This document shows positions 51,759 to 59,419 of a stretch of 64,000 nucleotides of DNA, piece after piece. The position numbers and the translations under genes are program-made. The notes under the pieces were generated by a model. It was not told the DNA's origin, searched no databases, and saw only the letters and a list, made by a program, of their open reading frames with translations. Every line of letters begins with the position of its first letter. Positions within the stretch are counted from its first letter, which is position 1. The stretch spans positions 1 to 64,000 of the forward strand of contig CAWJDY010000065.1 of the NCBI GenBank assembly GCA_963841705.1, given 5' to 3'. Source of the DNA: VAZQ01 sp963841705 (GTDB lineage: Bacteria; Pseudomonadota; Alphaproteobacteria; Rhizobiales; Xanthobacteraceae).

Positions 51759-51981
51759 CTTGCACCTTCATCAAAAGAGGCGGGGAAATGATCGCATCCG
51801 CCAGGTCGGGGTCAAGCGCAAGCGAGGAGTTCAGCGATGTTTCGCCCTGAGGCGAACATTGAAGAGCTTGACGCCGGCGTAGCGACAAACTCCTGCCACG
51901 GGCACGAGATTGCATGCAACGTGCAGTCAACTCGCGGCACGCGTCCCGTGCTACAACGGAGCAGAACATCGAAGATGTGAC

Positions 51982-53871
51982 ATGCTGCAGAATCTGCGAG
52001 TGCGAGCCCAGGCGGAGTCGGTGCGGCGTTTGATGCATTCGATCTGGCTCGCCCTCGTGGTCGGCTGCATTTACTTGCTGTCGGCGCAGATGAGCCTCGC
52101 CCTGCTCACTCCCGATGGCGTGGCTGTGTTCTGGCCGGCCGCCGGGGTCGCTGCGGGTACTCTGATCGCACTTGGCCCCAATGCGCGGTTGGGGGTCGCG
52201 GTTGGGACGATGGTCGCGACCGTGGTGGCCAATCTCCTGGGAGATCGAAACCTCCTAAGCTCCGCCGTCTTCGCCCTGTGCAATGCCGGGGAAGCCTTGC
52301 TGGCGGCAGGACTGATCGAGCGCTACTTCGGCTGGCCTTTCACTCTTGATCGGCTGCGCCACGTGCTCGGCCTGCTCGGGGCAGCCATCATCGCAACCGC
52401 AATCTCCGGGATCGGCGGCACCCTGGGATTTACCTTCTTCCATCACACCACGGCACCGGTCTTTGTCACGTGGCATAACTGGTTTGCTTCCGACGCGCTT
52501 GGTATCGTTACGATCGCGCCGCTGGTGATCGGGCTCGCCTCGCTGCCGCGCGAGCTGCCGCCGCGCAGCGAGACCATCGAAGGGTTCGTCGCGCTGGCGT
52601 TGCTCATCGTGACGAGCGTCATCGTCATTGCATTGCCGCAGGGGCCGTGGACGACGGTCGTACCCATCGCGCTGCTGTTTCCGGTCCTCCTGTGGATCGC
52701 GGCACGCTGCCGCCCGCTTTTCGCGGCGGCGGCAGTCTTCATCGTAACCCTCGCAATTGTCGTCACCACCACCATCGGGATCGGTCGCTTCGGCGATCCC
52801 GGTGTTCCGATGGCTGACCGCGTGCTTGCCGCTCGCGCCGGAATCCTCGCGGTCGCGTTGTGCGCATACGTGCTTGCTGCGCTGTTCGCCGAGCGACGGC
52901 AGCATGAAGCTGCGCTCGCGGAGAGCGAAGCCCGGTTGCAGGAGGCGCTCACCGCAGGTGCGGTCACGACATTCGTATGGGACGCAAGCACAAGCTCGCC
53001 ACAGCGCAGCGCCAACGCTGCGCAGATCCTGGGGTTCGACCCGCGGCAGAGCTTGAGCTCGAGCGGCTTTCTGGCGCGTGTGCATCCTGACGACCGCGAG
53101 CGCTTCAACGCGCTCGTGCGCGGTGTCACGCCCGAATGCCCTGCTTACACCGCCGCTTTCCGGTTCAAACGCCGCGATGGCCGGGAAGTCTGGCTTGAGG
53201 AAACAGCAAAGGCCGAGTTCGACGCCGTGGGCCGTCTTCTACGGCTCAAAGGGCTCACTCTCGACGTCACCGCGCGCAAGCTGTCCGAGGACCAGCAAAC
53301 CCTGCTCATCGCCACGCTTGATCAACGCGTCAAGAATCTGCTGGCGCGCATTTCCGTCCTCACCAAAGACATGCGCCAAAGCAGTGATTCGGTCGACGGG
53401 TATGTTGAAGCACTCGGTCGGCGGCTTCAATCCATGGCCGATGCGCACGCGCTGCTCAGCCAGAATCGATGGGAAGGCGTTGACCTCGCCGAGCTCGTCC
53501 GCTGTCAGCTCGCGCCCAACGCGACAGATGCAAACGCAGTGATCGAGGGTCCGAAAGTCACTCTGACAGTCGCAACGGCGCAGGCGCTGGCCATGGTGCT
53601 GCACGAGCTCGTGACCAACGCCGCAAAATACGGTGCGCTGTCGACGCCGCACGGCCGCGTGGAGGTGAGCTGGAACCGCGGAACCGGCAAGGATGCGGCG
53701 ACCCTGTCGCTCGCATGGCGTGAGATCGGGGGGCCTCCTGTCGCAGCTTCACCCGACGGCAGATACGGTATCAGCGTCATTCGCGATCTCGTCCCGCAGG
53801 AGCTCCGCGGTTGGGTCGACCTCGCGTTCGCGCCGGACGGGGTTTGTTGCAAAATTCAGATTCCGCTTTAG
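51982..53871 (+). CDS. MASE1 - PAS - HWE-type histidine kinase lacking the usual phospho-acceptor His
   Basis: 629 aa. The first 290 residues hold about eight membrane helices of a MASE1 sensor (YLLSAQMSLALLTPDGVAVF and FWPAAGVAAGTLIALGP). A PAS/PAC domain covers about 315-430 (FKRRDGREVWLEETAKAEF). The C-terminal part is HWE-type: VLHELVTNAAKYGALSTPHG, the W-x-E core LAWREIGGPPVA, and GISVIRDLVPQELRG. In the phospho-acceptor box, where the family has N-H-R-V-K-N, the sequence is LDQRVKNLLARI, so Gln448 replaces His. It may not autophosphorylate at this site. The ATG at 51982 is chosen over an earlier one 24 codons upstream. Confidence 0.9.
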   Translation: MLQNLRVRAQAESVRRLMHSIWLALVVGCIYLLSAQMSLALLTPDGVAVFWPAAGVAAGTLIALGPNARLGVAVGTMVATVVANLLGDRNLLSSAVFALCNAGEALLAAGLIERYFGWPFTLDRLRHVLGLLGAAIIATAISGIGGTLGFTFFHHTTAPVFVTWHNWFASDALGIVTIAPLVIGLASLPRELPPRSETIEGFVALALLIVTSVIVIALPQGPWTTVVPIALLFPVLLWIAARCRPLFAAAAVFIVTLAIVVTTTIGIGRFGDPGVPMADRVLAARAGILAVALCAYVLAALFAERRQHEAALAESEARLQEALTAGAVTTFVWDASTSSPQRSANAAQILGFDPRQSLSSSGFLARVHPDDRERFNALVRGVTPECPAYTAAFRFKRRDGREVWLEETAKAEFDAVGRLLRLKGLTLDVTARKLSEDQQTLLIATLDQRVKNLLARISVLTKDMRQSSDSVDGYVEALGRRLQSMADAHALLSQNRWEGVDLAELVRCQLAPNATDANAVIEGPKVTLTVATAQALAMVLHELVTNAAKYGALSTPHGRVEVSWNRGTGKDAATLSLAWREIGGPPVAASPDGRYGISVIRDLVPQELRGWVDLAFAPDGVCCKIQIPL

Positions 53872-53903
53872 CTCGGGGGCGGTCGCGCGATGCTGAGCCC
53901 GCC

Positions 53904-54680
53904 CTACGTGCTTGCGCCTTTTTCCGAAGTCAGCTGCAGCTTGTCGGCCATTCGCGCCAGGTCGGGCAATGACGCAGCGCGCATCTTCCTCATCACTTGA
54001 CCGCGGTGGACCTTCACCGTGATTTCGCTGACGCCCAGGTCTGCGGCGATCTGCTTGTTGAGGCGGCCGGTCACGACCAAAGCCATGACCTCGCGCTCGC
54101 GCGGGGTCAGAGCCTCGAAACGCGCGCGCAGCTCTGCCAGGGTTTTTTCAATCTCGAGCCATGCGCGGTTCCGCGCGAGTCCCACCTGAACTGCGTCAAG
54201 CAGGTCCTGATCTCGGAATGGCTTGGTCAAGAACTCGACCGCACCGCCCTTCATCGCCTGCACCGACATTGGAATGTCGCCGTGCCCGGTGATGAAGATG
54301 ATCGGAAGCTGGCTGTTCTCCGTCGCGCGCTCGCGTTGGAAATCAAGGCCGCTTTGCCCCGGCAATCGGACGTCGAGAACCAGGCAGGCGGGTCCGTCGG
54401 GAGGAGGCGACTCGAGAAATTCGCCCACCGACTCGAGCAGTCTGACCTGAAAACCCACAGATCGAAGCAGGCTTCCGAGCGAGGCCCGGACGGCTGGATC
54501 GTCATCGATGACGATGACCGTTGACGGCTGCTCGTCGTTCTTTATTTGACCAGGCACGCGTCTTCCCAGGCTTTGGTCAGACGCGTGTCTCCTCAGGGTT
54601 TGATCAGACACGTGTCTCCCCAGGCCGAGTAGGCCAGGGTCCGAGCATAGCGCGCTTGCCGTCACACGGATACGGCTCAT
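53904..54680 (-). CDS. FixJ/NarL-family two-component response regulator
   Basis: A receiver domain begins with VIVIDDDPAVRASLGSLL, has phospho-acceptor Asp in LVLDVRLPGQSG, and conserved Lys in FLTKPFRDQ. It is followed by a LuxR-type HTH with LTPREREVMALVVTGRLNKQ and VSEITVKVHRGQVMRKMRA, as in FixJ and TodT/StyR. The N-terminus is unusual: from the ATG at 54680 about fifty residues precede the receiver and contain three repeats of a nine-residue unit (-SDQ-LRRH-) encoded by 27-base direct repeats. Translation could begin downstream at a GTG (VPGQIKNDE). It is convergent to the His-less kinase gene and divergent from a kinase remnant. Confidence 0.9.
   Translation of the reverse strand: MSRIRVTASALCSDPGLLGLGRHVSDQTLRRHASDQSLGRRVPGQIKNDEQPSTVIVIDDDPAVRASLGSLLRSVGFQVRLLESVGEFLESPPPDGPACLVLDVRLPGQSGLDFQRERATENSQLPIIFITGHGDIPMSVQAMKGGAVEFLTKPFRDQDLLDAVQVGLARNRAWLEIEKTLAELRARFEALTPREREVMALVVTGRLNKQIAADLGVSEITVKVHRGQVMRKMRAASLPDLARMADKLQLTSEKGAST
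54545..54625. repeat. Three direct 27-base repeats
   Basis: Units at 54545, 54572 and 54599 share TTTG-TCAG-C-CGTGTCT-C-CAGG. They lie in frame in the N-terminal extension of the FixJ-type regulator and also include CACGTG- and ACGCGT-type inner palindromes. Confidence 0.8.
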
Positions 54681-54737
54681 GAGGACATTCCCGGATGCCG
54701 CTCCCAGGCCGCTCGCCGCCATTTGTCTGCCGTTTAA

Positions 54738-54899
54738 CTGCAGACGACCAAAGCTGGCGGGATGGGGATGGGCCTGGCCATCTACCGGTCGATACTGGAG
54801 ACGCACGGGGGGCGGTTATCGGCCCGGGCCAACGAGCCGCGTGGCGCCGTTTTCGAGTTCGAGCTTCCGATCGAGCGCCTGGACGCGGTGGCGGCATGA
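54738..54899 (+). pseudogene. Histidine kinase remnant (C-terminal ATPase end only)
   Basis: The frame TTKAGGMGMGLAIYRSILET, then HGGRLSARANEPRG and FEFELP, ending at TGA 54897, is the G2 box and final strands of a HATPase domain, as in FixL/PAS-type kinases. A stop codon lies just in front and no earlier kinase motifs are found upstream. At most 53 residues remain, so it cannot work alone. It points to a former kinase gene next to the FixJ-type regulator and the single-domain receiver. Confidence 0.75.
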
Positions 54900-55049
54900 A
54901 TATTGCGCCGCAGCGCGAACGATACTCCCTACACCTTGGTATAGTCGCAACAGGCGTCAATTCCCGTTACATTAGGCGCACTGGTCCGTGCCAGCGCGCG
55001 ACGACACTGGGGCGCTCCAGCACACAGGTGCGGAATCGCCGAGCTGGCA

Positions 55050-55445
55050 GTGAGAGAGAAACAGCGTCTTATTGCGATCGTCGACGACGACGAGTTGGTC
55101 CGCGAGGCTACCAAAGCTCTCATGCGGTCGATGGGGTTTGCGGCCGAGGCATTTGCGTCCGGGGAGGACTTCTTGCGCTCCCCCCATCTCGGTCAGACCG
55201 CGTGCCTGGTCACCGACATCAACATGCCCGGGATGAGCGGACTCGACCTGCACCGCCATGTCTCGGCTCTGCCCGAGAGCATCCCGACGATTCTGATCAC
55301 GGCCTATCCGAACGACGGCGTTCGCGCGCGTGCGCTCAGGGCCGGAGTCATTGGTTACCTGATAAAGCCATTCAGCGAAGACGATCTGATTGGTCATGTC
55401 CGCTCTGCCCTGGATCGCGAGCGAGACGGCGGCAGCGCGTCCTAA
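55050..55445 (+). CDS. Single-domain response regulator receiver protein
   Basis: 131 aa, receiver only. It starts at GTG 55050 with LIAIVDDDELVREATKALMR; the phospho-acceptor Asp is in LVTDINMPGMSGLDLH, and the switch Thr/Lys are in ILITAYPN and YLIKPFSEDDL. It has no output domain, so it may act as a phosphate relay or by protein contact. It lies just downstream of a kinase remnant and is convergent with the sigma factor gene, overlapping it by four bases. Confidence 0.9.
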   Translation: MREKQRLIAIVDDDELVREATKALMRSMGFAAEAFASGEDFLRSPHLGQTACLVTDINMPGMSGLDLHRHVSALPESIPTILITAYPNDGVRARALRAGVIGYLIKPFSEDDLIGHVRSALDRERDGGSAS

Positions 55446-56002
55446 GCTTGCGTCGGCACGCGATCCCCGCTGCCGACCACGGCGCTGAAAACGGCGTCTG
55501 CCTCGAAATATTCCGGGCCGTCGATGGACAACATGCGGGCGAGCTCGGTGCGCGCACGGTTGACTCGGCTCTTGACCGTGCCGACCGGACAGCCGCACTC
55601 GCTCGCTGCGTCATCATATGAAAGCCCAGACGCTCCCACCAGCATGAGCGCTTCGCGTTGCTTGGGATCAAGCTTGGCGATCGCCGCGCAAAGCTCGTTG
55701 TATTCCACCGTGGCAATCTGCTGCGGGCTTGTCGCTCCCGTCCCGCCCATGGCGTTGATCGCTCGGGAAAACCTGCGCTGACGCCGATATTCCGAGTAGA
55801 AGTGGTTGCGCAGAATGGTGCACAGCCACGCTTCCATACTGGAACCCGGCTTGAACGAGCCAATGTTTCTGCAGGCGAGCAAGAGCGTACCCTGAACGAG
55901 GTCCTCTGCCTCTTCTGTGTTGCGGCAAAGCGAGATGGCAAAAGCGCGCAACTTGGGGATCGCTTCGATCAGCGGCTCTCGTACTGCTGGCTCGAGCGTC
56001 AT
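55442..56002 (-). CDS. EcfG-like ECF sigma factor
   Basis: 186 aa. Region 2 reads LRAFAISLCRNTEEAEDLVQ, then SMEAWLCTILRNHFYSEYRR, and region 4 reads LDPKQREALMLVGASGLSYD and CPVGTVKSRVNRARTELARM. This matches the EcfG (ECF15) family that runs the alphaproteobacterial general stress response. The partner genes phyR and nepR are not beside it, so it may be an extra EcfG paralogue. The start is the ATG before TLEPAVREPLIEAIP. It lies 41 bases downstream of rpoH on the same strand and could be co-transcribed. Confidence 0.88.
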   Translation of the reverse strand: MTLEPAVREPLIEAIPKLRAFAISLCRNTEEAEDLVQGTLLLACRNIGSFKPGSSMEAWLCTILRNHFYSEYRRQRRFSRAINAMGGTGATSPQQIATVEYNELCAAIAKLDPKQREALMLVGASGLSYDDAASECGCPVGTVKSRVNRARTELARMLSIDGPEYFEADAVFSAVVGSGDRVPTQA

Positions 56003-56043
56003 GATCGTTCCTCGATTGCGCAGATGCGGGCCAGCGCGCATGC

Positions 56044-56925
56044 CTAATGAAGCGCGAAGGAAGACTGCGGGTGGCCGATCGCGCTTTGCACGGCTCTCTG
56101 CACCTTCTGGAACGCACGCGCTTCGATCTGGCGCACACGTTCGCGCGAGATGCAAAACCGGGCTGCCAGTTGCTCGAGCGTGGGCGGCTCGTCGGCGAGA
56201 CGGCGTGCCTCGAAGATGTGCCGCTCCCGGTCGTTTAGAACGGTGAGCGCCTCGCCCAACGCCTGCCTGCGGTTGTCGGATTCCTCGCTCTCCGCGAGCT
56301 GCGTTTCCTGATCGGAGCGCTCGTCCACCAGCCAGTCCTGCCACTCGCCGGAATCCCGGTCTTCGCGGATCTGCGCATTGAGCGAGACGTCGCCGCCGAG
56401 TCTCCGGTTCATCTCCACCACGTCCTGCTCGGCGACGCCGAGGCGGGTCGCGATCAGCTTGACTTGATCGGGACGCAGGTCGCCTTCCTCCAGCGCCGAG
56501 ATGCGGCTTTTCGCTTTGCGCAGGTTGAAGAACAACTTCTTCTGGTTCACGGTGGTGCCCATCTTCACGAGCGACCACGAGCGCAGGACATATTCCTGGA
56601 TCGCCGCCTTGATCCACCAGATGGCATAAGTGGCGAACCGAAAGCCCTTCTCCGGATCGAAGCGCCTGGCCGCATGCATCAGCCCGATATTGCCCTCGGA
56701 GATCACCTCGGTCATCGGCAGGCCGTAGCCGCGATAACCCATGGCGATCTTTGCGACCAGGCGCAGATGGCTGGTGACGAGCTTGTGCGCGGCATTGGCG
56801 TCGCCGTGCTCGCGCCAGCGCTTCGCCAGGGCGCATTCTTCCTCGGCTTCCAGCATCGGAAAGCGAAGGACTTCTTCCAGATACCGGTTCGTTCCCCCGT
56901 AAATCAGAGTTGCGCCTTGCATCAT
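56044..56925 (-). CDS. rpoH: RNA polymerase sigma-32 (heat-shock) factor
   Basis: 293 aa. Region 2 is HLRLVAKIAMGYRGYGLPMT and FATYAIWWIKAAIQEYVLRS. The RpoH box is seen in QKKLFFNLRKAKSRI. Region 4 ends with ISRERVRQIEARAFQKVQRA. It directs transcription of heat-shock genes. The start is the ATG 56925, after CGGAGGTCC; a second ATG follows at once. Many alphaproteobacteria have two or more rpoH copies; which one this is cannot be told. Confidence 0.95.
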   Translation of the reverse strand: MMQGATLIYGGTNRYLEEVLRFPMLEAEEECALAKRWREHGDANAAHKLVTSHLRLVAKIAMGYRGYGLPMTEVISEGNIGLMHAARRFDPEKGFRFATYAIWWIKAAIQEYVLRSWSLVKMGTTVNQKKLFFNLRKAKSRISALEEGDLRPDQVKLIATRLGVAEQDVVEMNRRLGGDVSLNAQIREDRDSGEWQDWLVDERSDQETQLAESEESDNRRQALGEALTVLNDRERHIFEARRLADEPPTLEQLAARFCISRERVRQIEARAFQKVQRAVQSAIGHPQSSFALH

Positions 56926-57107
56926 GGACCTCCGTCTCTGCGAGCGCGGCTTCACGCCAGAGCGCGAAGCCTCGTCTTCCAGCACGATTTGGTCACTCAA
57001 CCGCGAATTCCTCAATCGTACGGAGGTTGATCCAGGTCACCCAGTAGTTTCCGCGACACATACTCGCGTTTTGCATCCCTCATACTTTGGTTGCGATTGA
57101 GTTTGAG

Positions 57108-57168
57108 TAGGGTGGGTTAGCTGGACAAGTCGGCCCGTCGCTGGCCGACTTGTCCGGCGTAACCCACC
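57108..57168. repeat. Palindromic repeat, TAGGGTGGGTTA family, copy E
   Basis: TAGGGTGGGTTAGCTGGACAAG pairs with CTTGTCCGGCGTAACCCACC; the inner stem is AAGTCGGCC / GGCCGACTT. It lies between the divergent rpoH gene and an exported protein gene. Confidence 0.9.
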
Positions 57169-57350
57169 AAAACCTGGGACGCATACGCAGCCCGACTGCC
57201 GGCTACCCGGCCTACTGGATCAGAAAAAATCAAAACCGATCTATTTGCAGCAATTCTGCGCAAGCCAAATCCGAGGGCGATGACCATTTCCAATCGCGGA
57301 CAGGCCCATTAGCAGAGCGGCGGTCCGGTTCGCAGCTGCAAGAGGCACAC

Positions 57351-57746
57351 ATGCTCGGCATCATTCTTGCGCTCACGCTTCTGGCATTCCCCGCGGCGGC
57401 GCGGGACCTTGGACAATGGGGCAACCAGGCGCCGGAGGTGAGCAAATGGTTTCGAAGCCTGATGCAGCCGGACAGTCCGATGATGTCGTGCTGCGGCGAG
57501 GCCGACGCATATTGGGCAGACAGTTTCGGGGTGGATGAGGATCGCTATGTGGCCATCATCACCGACGAGCGCGAGGATTGGCCGCTGCGGCGCCCACACC
57601 GGAAGCCGGGAGAGAGAATTGTCATCCCGAACAACAAGATCAAATGGGATCAGGGCAACCCGACCGGGCATGGGATTATTTTCATCGGGGCTGCCGGACA
57701 GATCTATTGCTACGTACCACCCGGCGGAGTTCTGAACGGGTCCTGA
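57351..57746 (+). CDS. Exported hypothetical protein, 131 aa
   Basis: The ATG at 57351 follows CAAGAGGC and starts a signal peptide (MLGIILALTLLAFPAAA). The mature domain has a twin-cysteine segment (MMSCCGEADAYWADSFG), then RYVAIITDEREDWPLRRPHR, PNNKIKWDQGNPTGHGIIF and a final QIYCYVPPGG. The mix resembles small periplasmic proteins common in Bradyrhizobium. I know of no defined function. No operon partner is seen. Confidence 0.78.
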   Translation: MLGIILALTLLAFPAAARDLGQWGNQAPEVSKWFRSLMQPDSPMMSCCGEADAYWADSFGVDEDRYVAIITDEREDWPLRRPHRKPGERIVIPNNKIKWDQGNPTGHGIIFIGAAGQIYCYVPPGGVLNGS

Positions 57747-58069
57747 AGACCGGCAAAAAAATCGCAATACTCCAATAATCGCAGCAATATCGAAAAACCA
57801 AATACCAACGCCCATTGGACGGTGTCGGTATGTCTTTTGGGCGGCTTCGAACATTTTGGGCGTTAGTCGCCAGTCCGTTCTCGTCCGCGATCCCATAAAC
57901 CAAAGTACTACTGGTTTGATCCCGATCGCCTAGTCCGCTCCATTCTAAGTTCGAGCAACTCCTACCTCAGCATAGTTGTCGCGGTGTCGAAACCATCCGA
58001 TCTATGAACTGCGATCTAAGCCTGGAAAGCGGAGATTATCGGCAACGAAGTTTTCAGTGGAGGCCACAT
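57747..58069. other. 323-base gap with no recognisable feature
   Basis: The sequence is AT-richer than the surroundings and contains short complementary pieces (CCAAAGTACTACTGGTTTG). No gene, hairpin terminator or clear promoter could be supported. Confidence 0.4.
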
Positions 58070-58258
58070 ATGAAATTCGTTCTGGTCAACGGTAGGTCTC
58101 CAACTCCACAGTCCTTCTGCGCGCTGTGCTGCGAGCCAATCGGCGAAAACTACCTGCGAGAGCTTACCTCACGTCTCTCCTACTGCGATCACAAGTGCTA
58201 CCTCGGTCACTGCGAGGTCGCGGTCTCGGTCCTCACGCAACGTGCGAGGGCATCATGA
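58070..58258 (+). CDS. Small cysteine-rich protein, 62 aa
   Basis: The start follows GTGGAGGCCACAT. The sequence has FCALCCEPIGENYLRE and LSYCDHKCYLGHCEV, which gives six or more cysteines and two histidines in a zinc-ribbon-like order (C-x2-C ... C-x3-C). It may be a small metal-binding or DNA-associated protein; I do not recognise a family. Its stop overlaps the ATG of the next cysteine-rich gene (ATGA). Confidence 0.6.
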   Translation: MKFVLVNGRSPTPQSFCALCCEPIGENYLRELTSRLSYCDHKCYLGHCEVAVSVLTQRARAS

Positions 58259-58542
58259 CAATGAACCAGGATACGAAACACGCTGTGAGCGGCGCCGTGC
58301 GGCGGCGTCAAGTCTGCGCGCATTGCGGCGGGCCATTCGGGATGGTGACGCACCGCTGGTGGGGCAGCAAGTTCTGCAAGCGCAGGTGCAAAGAAGCATA
58401 TCTTCGAGAGATCATGCTGGACCGGGATGCGGTCCATCGCTGGTGCGGTTGGTTAGGCTTGATCTCGCCATTCGATCGTCACTGGAACAGAAGGGAAGCT
58501 GTGCTGCGGCCGTATAGAGCCACGCAGCGTTCGATCACCTGA
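58255..58542 (+). CDS. Zinc-finger-like small protein, 95 aa
   Basis: The start ATG at 58255 overlaps the previous stop. The middle holds VCAHCGGPFGMVTHRWWGSK and FCKRRCKEAYLREI, a C-x2-C / C-x3-C zinc motif of treble-clef type. The rest is basic. It is the second of three overlapping genes; the third encodes an exported low-complexity protein whose ATG overlaps this stop by one base. Role unknown. Confidence 0.65.
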   Translation: MTMNQDTKHAVSGAVRRRQVCAHCGGPFGMVTHRWWGSKFCKRRCKEAYLREIMLDRDAVHRWCGWLGLISPFDRHWNRREAVLRPYRATQRSIT

Positions 58543-59273
58543 TGCAAAAGCAGGCTCGCCATATGATCGCACGCTTGGCGCTGGCTGTTCTGGCGGTTCT
58601 CTTGGACTGTGGCTTTGCATCTGCACAGATTGGCGGGACGAGCATCTCTCCCGGCCCGCCGCTTGGCCTGACGTCTCCGCTTGGCCTGGGTCCAGGCTCG
58701 CCGGTCGGGCCAACCAGAATTCCCATGGGCTCTACCGAGCTCGCATCGCCAGGCGTGAGCCCGTTCATATCCGCTACGTCGCCCATGGCTCCTGCAACGA
58801 GCGTCGGCACGACATGCGGCGCTTCTTCGGCTGGGGCGTCTGGCCCCGCAACCGCGCTCTTTGACGGCGGCGGTATGGGCGGAACCGCCTCAGGCACTTG
58901 TGCTGCTGGCGGCGGCTCTTCGGCGGGACCTGCACCCGTGGCCTCGTCCGCTACGGGAATGGGGTCGGCGCCGTCGGTCGGTCCGGTCGGCATTCCGTTG
59001 GGCTCGAGCGAAATCGCAGTCGGAGGCCTGAGCCCCCCACTCGGTTCTCCGACCCCAAATCCATCGGCGCCTCTTACGACTCTGACCCCGCTCGTTGCGA
59101 TGCCTCCCTCCAACTCATCGGCGCCGGTTTCGTCGAGCACGACTCCATGCCAGACGACCGCTACCGGTGTCCCTAGGGCCGGGCTGCCGCTGAGTCCGGC
59201 CACTGCGTTCGGGGCCCCTTTGAGGGGCGCCGCCTTGGGCGCCGCGGTGACCCGGTGCGATACCCCGCCTTGA
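58542..59273 (+). CDS. Exported Pro/Gly/Ser-rich low-complexity protein, 243 aa
   Basis: It begins with a signal peptide (LALAVLAVLLDCGFASAQ). The mature part is built of Ser, Pro, Gly, Ala and Thr with two similar blocks: PVGPTRIPMGSTELASPGVS at about 54 and SVGPVGIPLGSSEIAVGGLS at about 145. Four to five scattered cysteines are present. It may be a surface or matrix protein without enzymatic fold. Proteins of this style occur often in Bradyrhizobium. It is the last gene of a tight three-gene unit. Confidence 0.7.
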   Translation: MQKQARHMIARLALAVLAVLLDCGFASAQIGGTSISPGPPLGLTSPLGLGPGSPVGPTRIPMGSTELASPGVSPFISATSPMAPATSVGTTCGASSAGASGPATALFDGGGMGGTASGTCAAGGGSSAGPAPVASSATGMGSAPSVGPVGIPLGSSEIAVGGLSPPLGSPTPNPSAPLTTLTPLVAMPPSNSSAPVSSSTTPCQTTATGVPRAGLPLSPATAFGAPLRGAALGAAVTRCDTPP

Positions 59274-59419
59274 GGTCAGAAACATCCCCCGTCTCTGTTG
59301 CTCTGAACATCATCATGGTGAGCAGGAGACTGTCGCCTATGTGATCGAGATATTGTCGTGTCCGGTGTTGCAACTGAAGAAGTGCGGAGCGAGACTGCTG
59401 TGAGCCAAGTGGTCGAGCC

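Noticed and set aside
56990..57060. A GGAAA...CAACC pair as an EcfG promoter in front of rpoH
   Set aside because: The -35 lacks the final C of GGAAC and the -10 lacks CGTT; too weak to claim.
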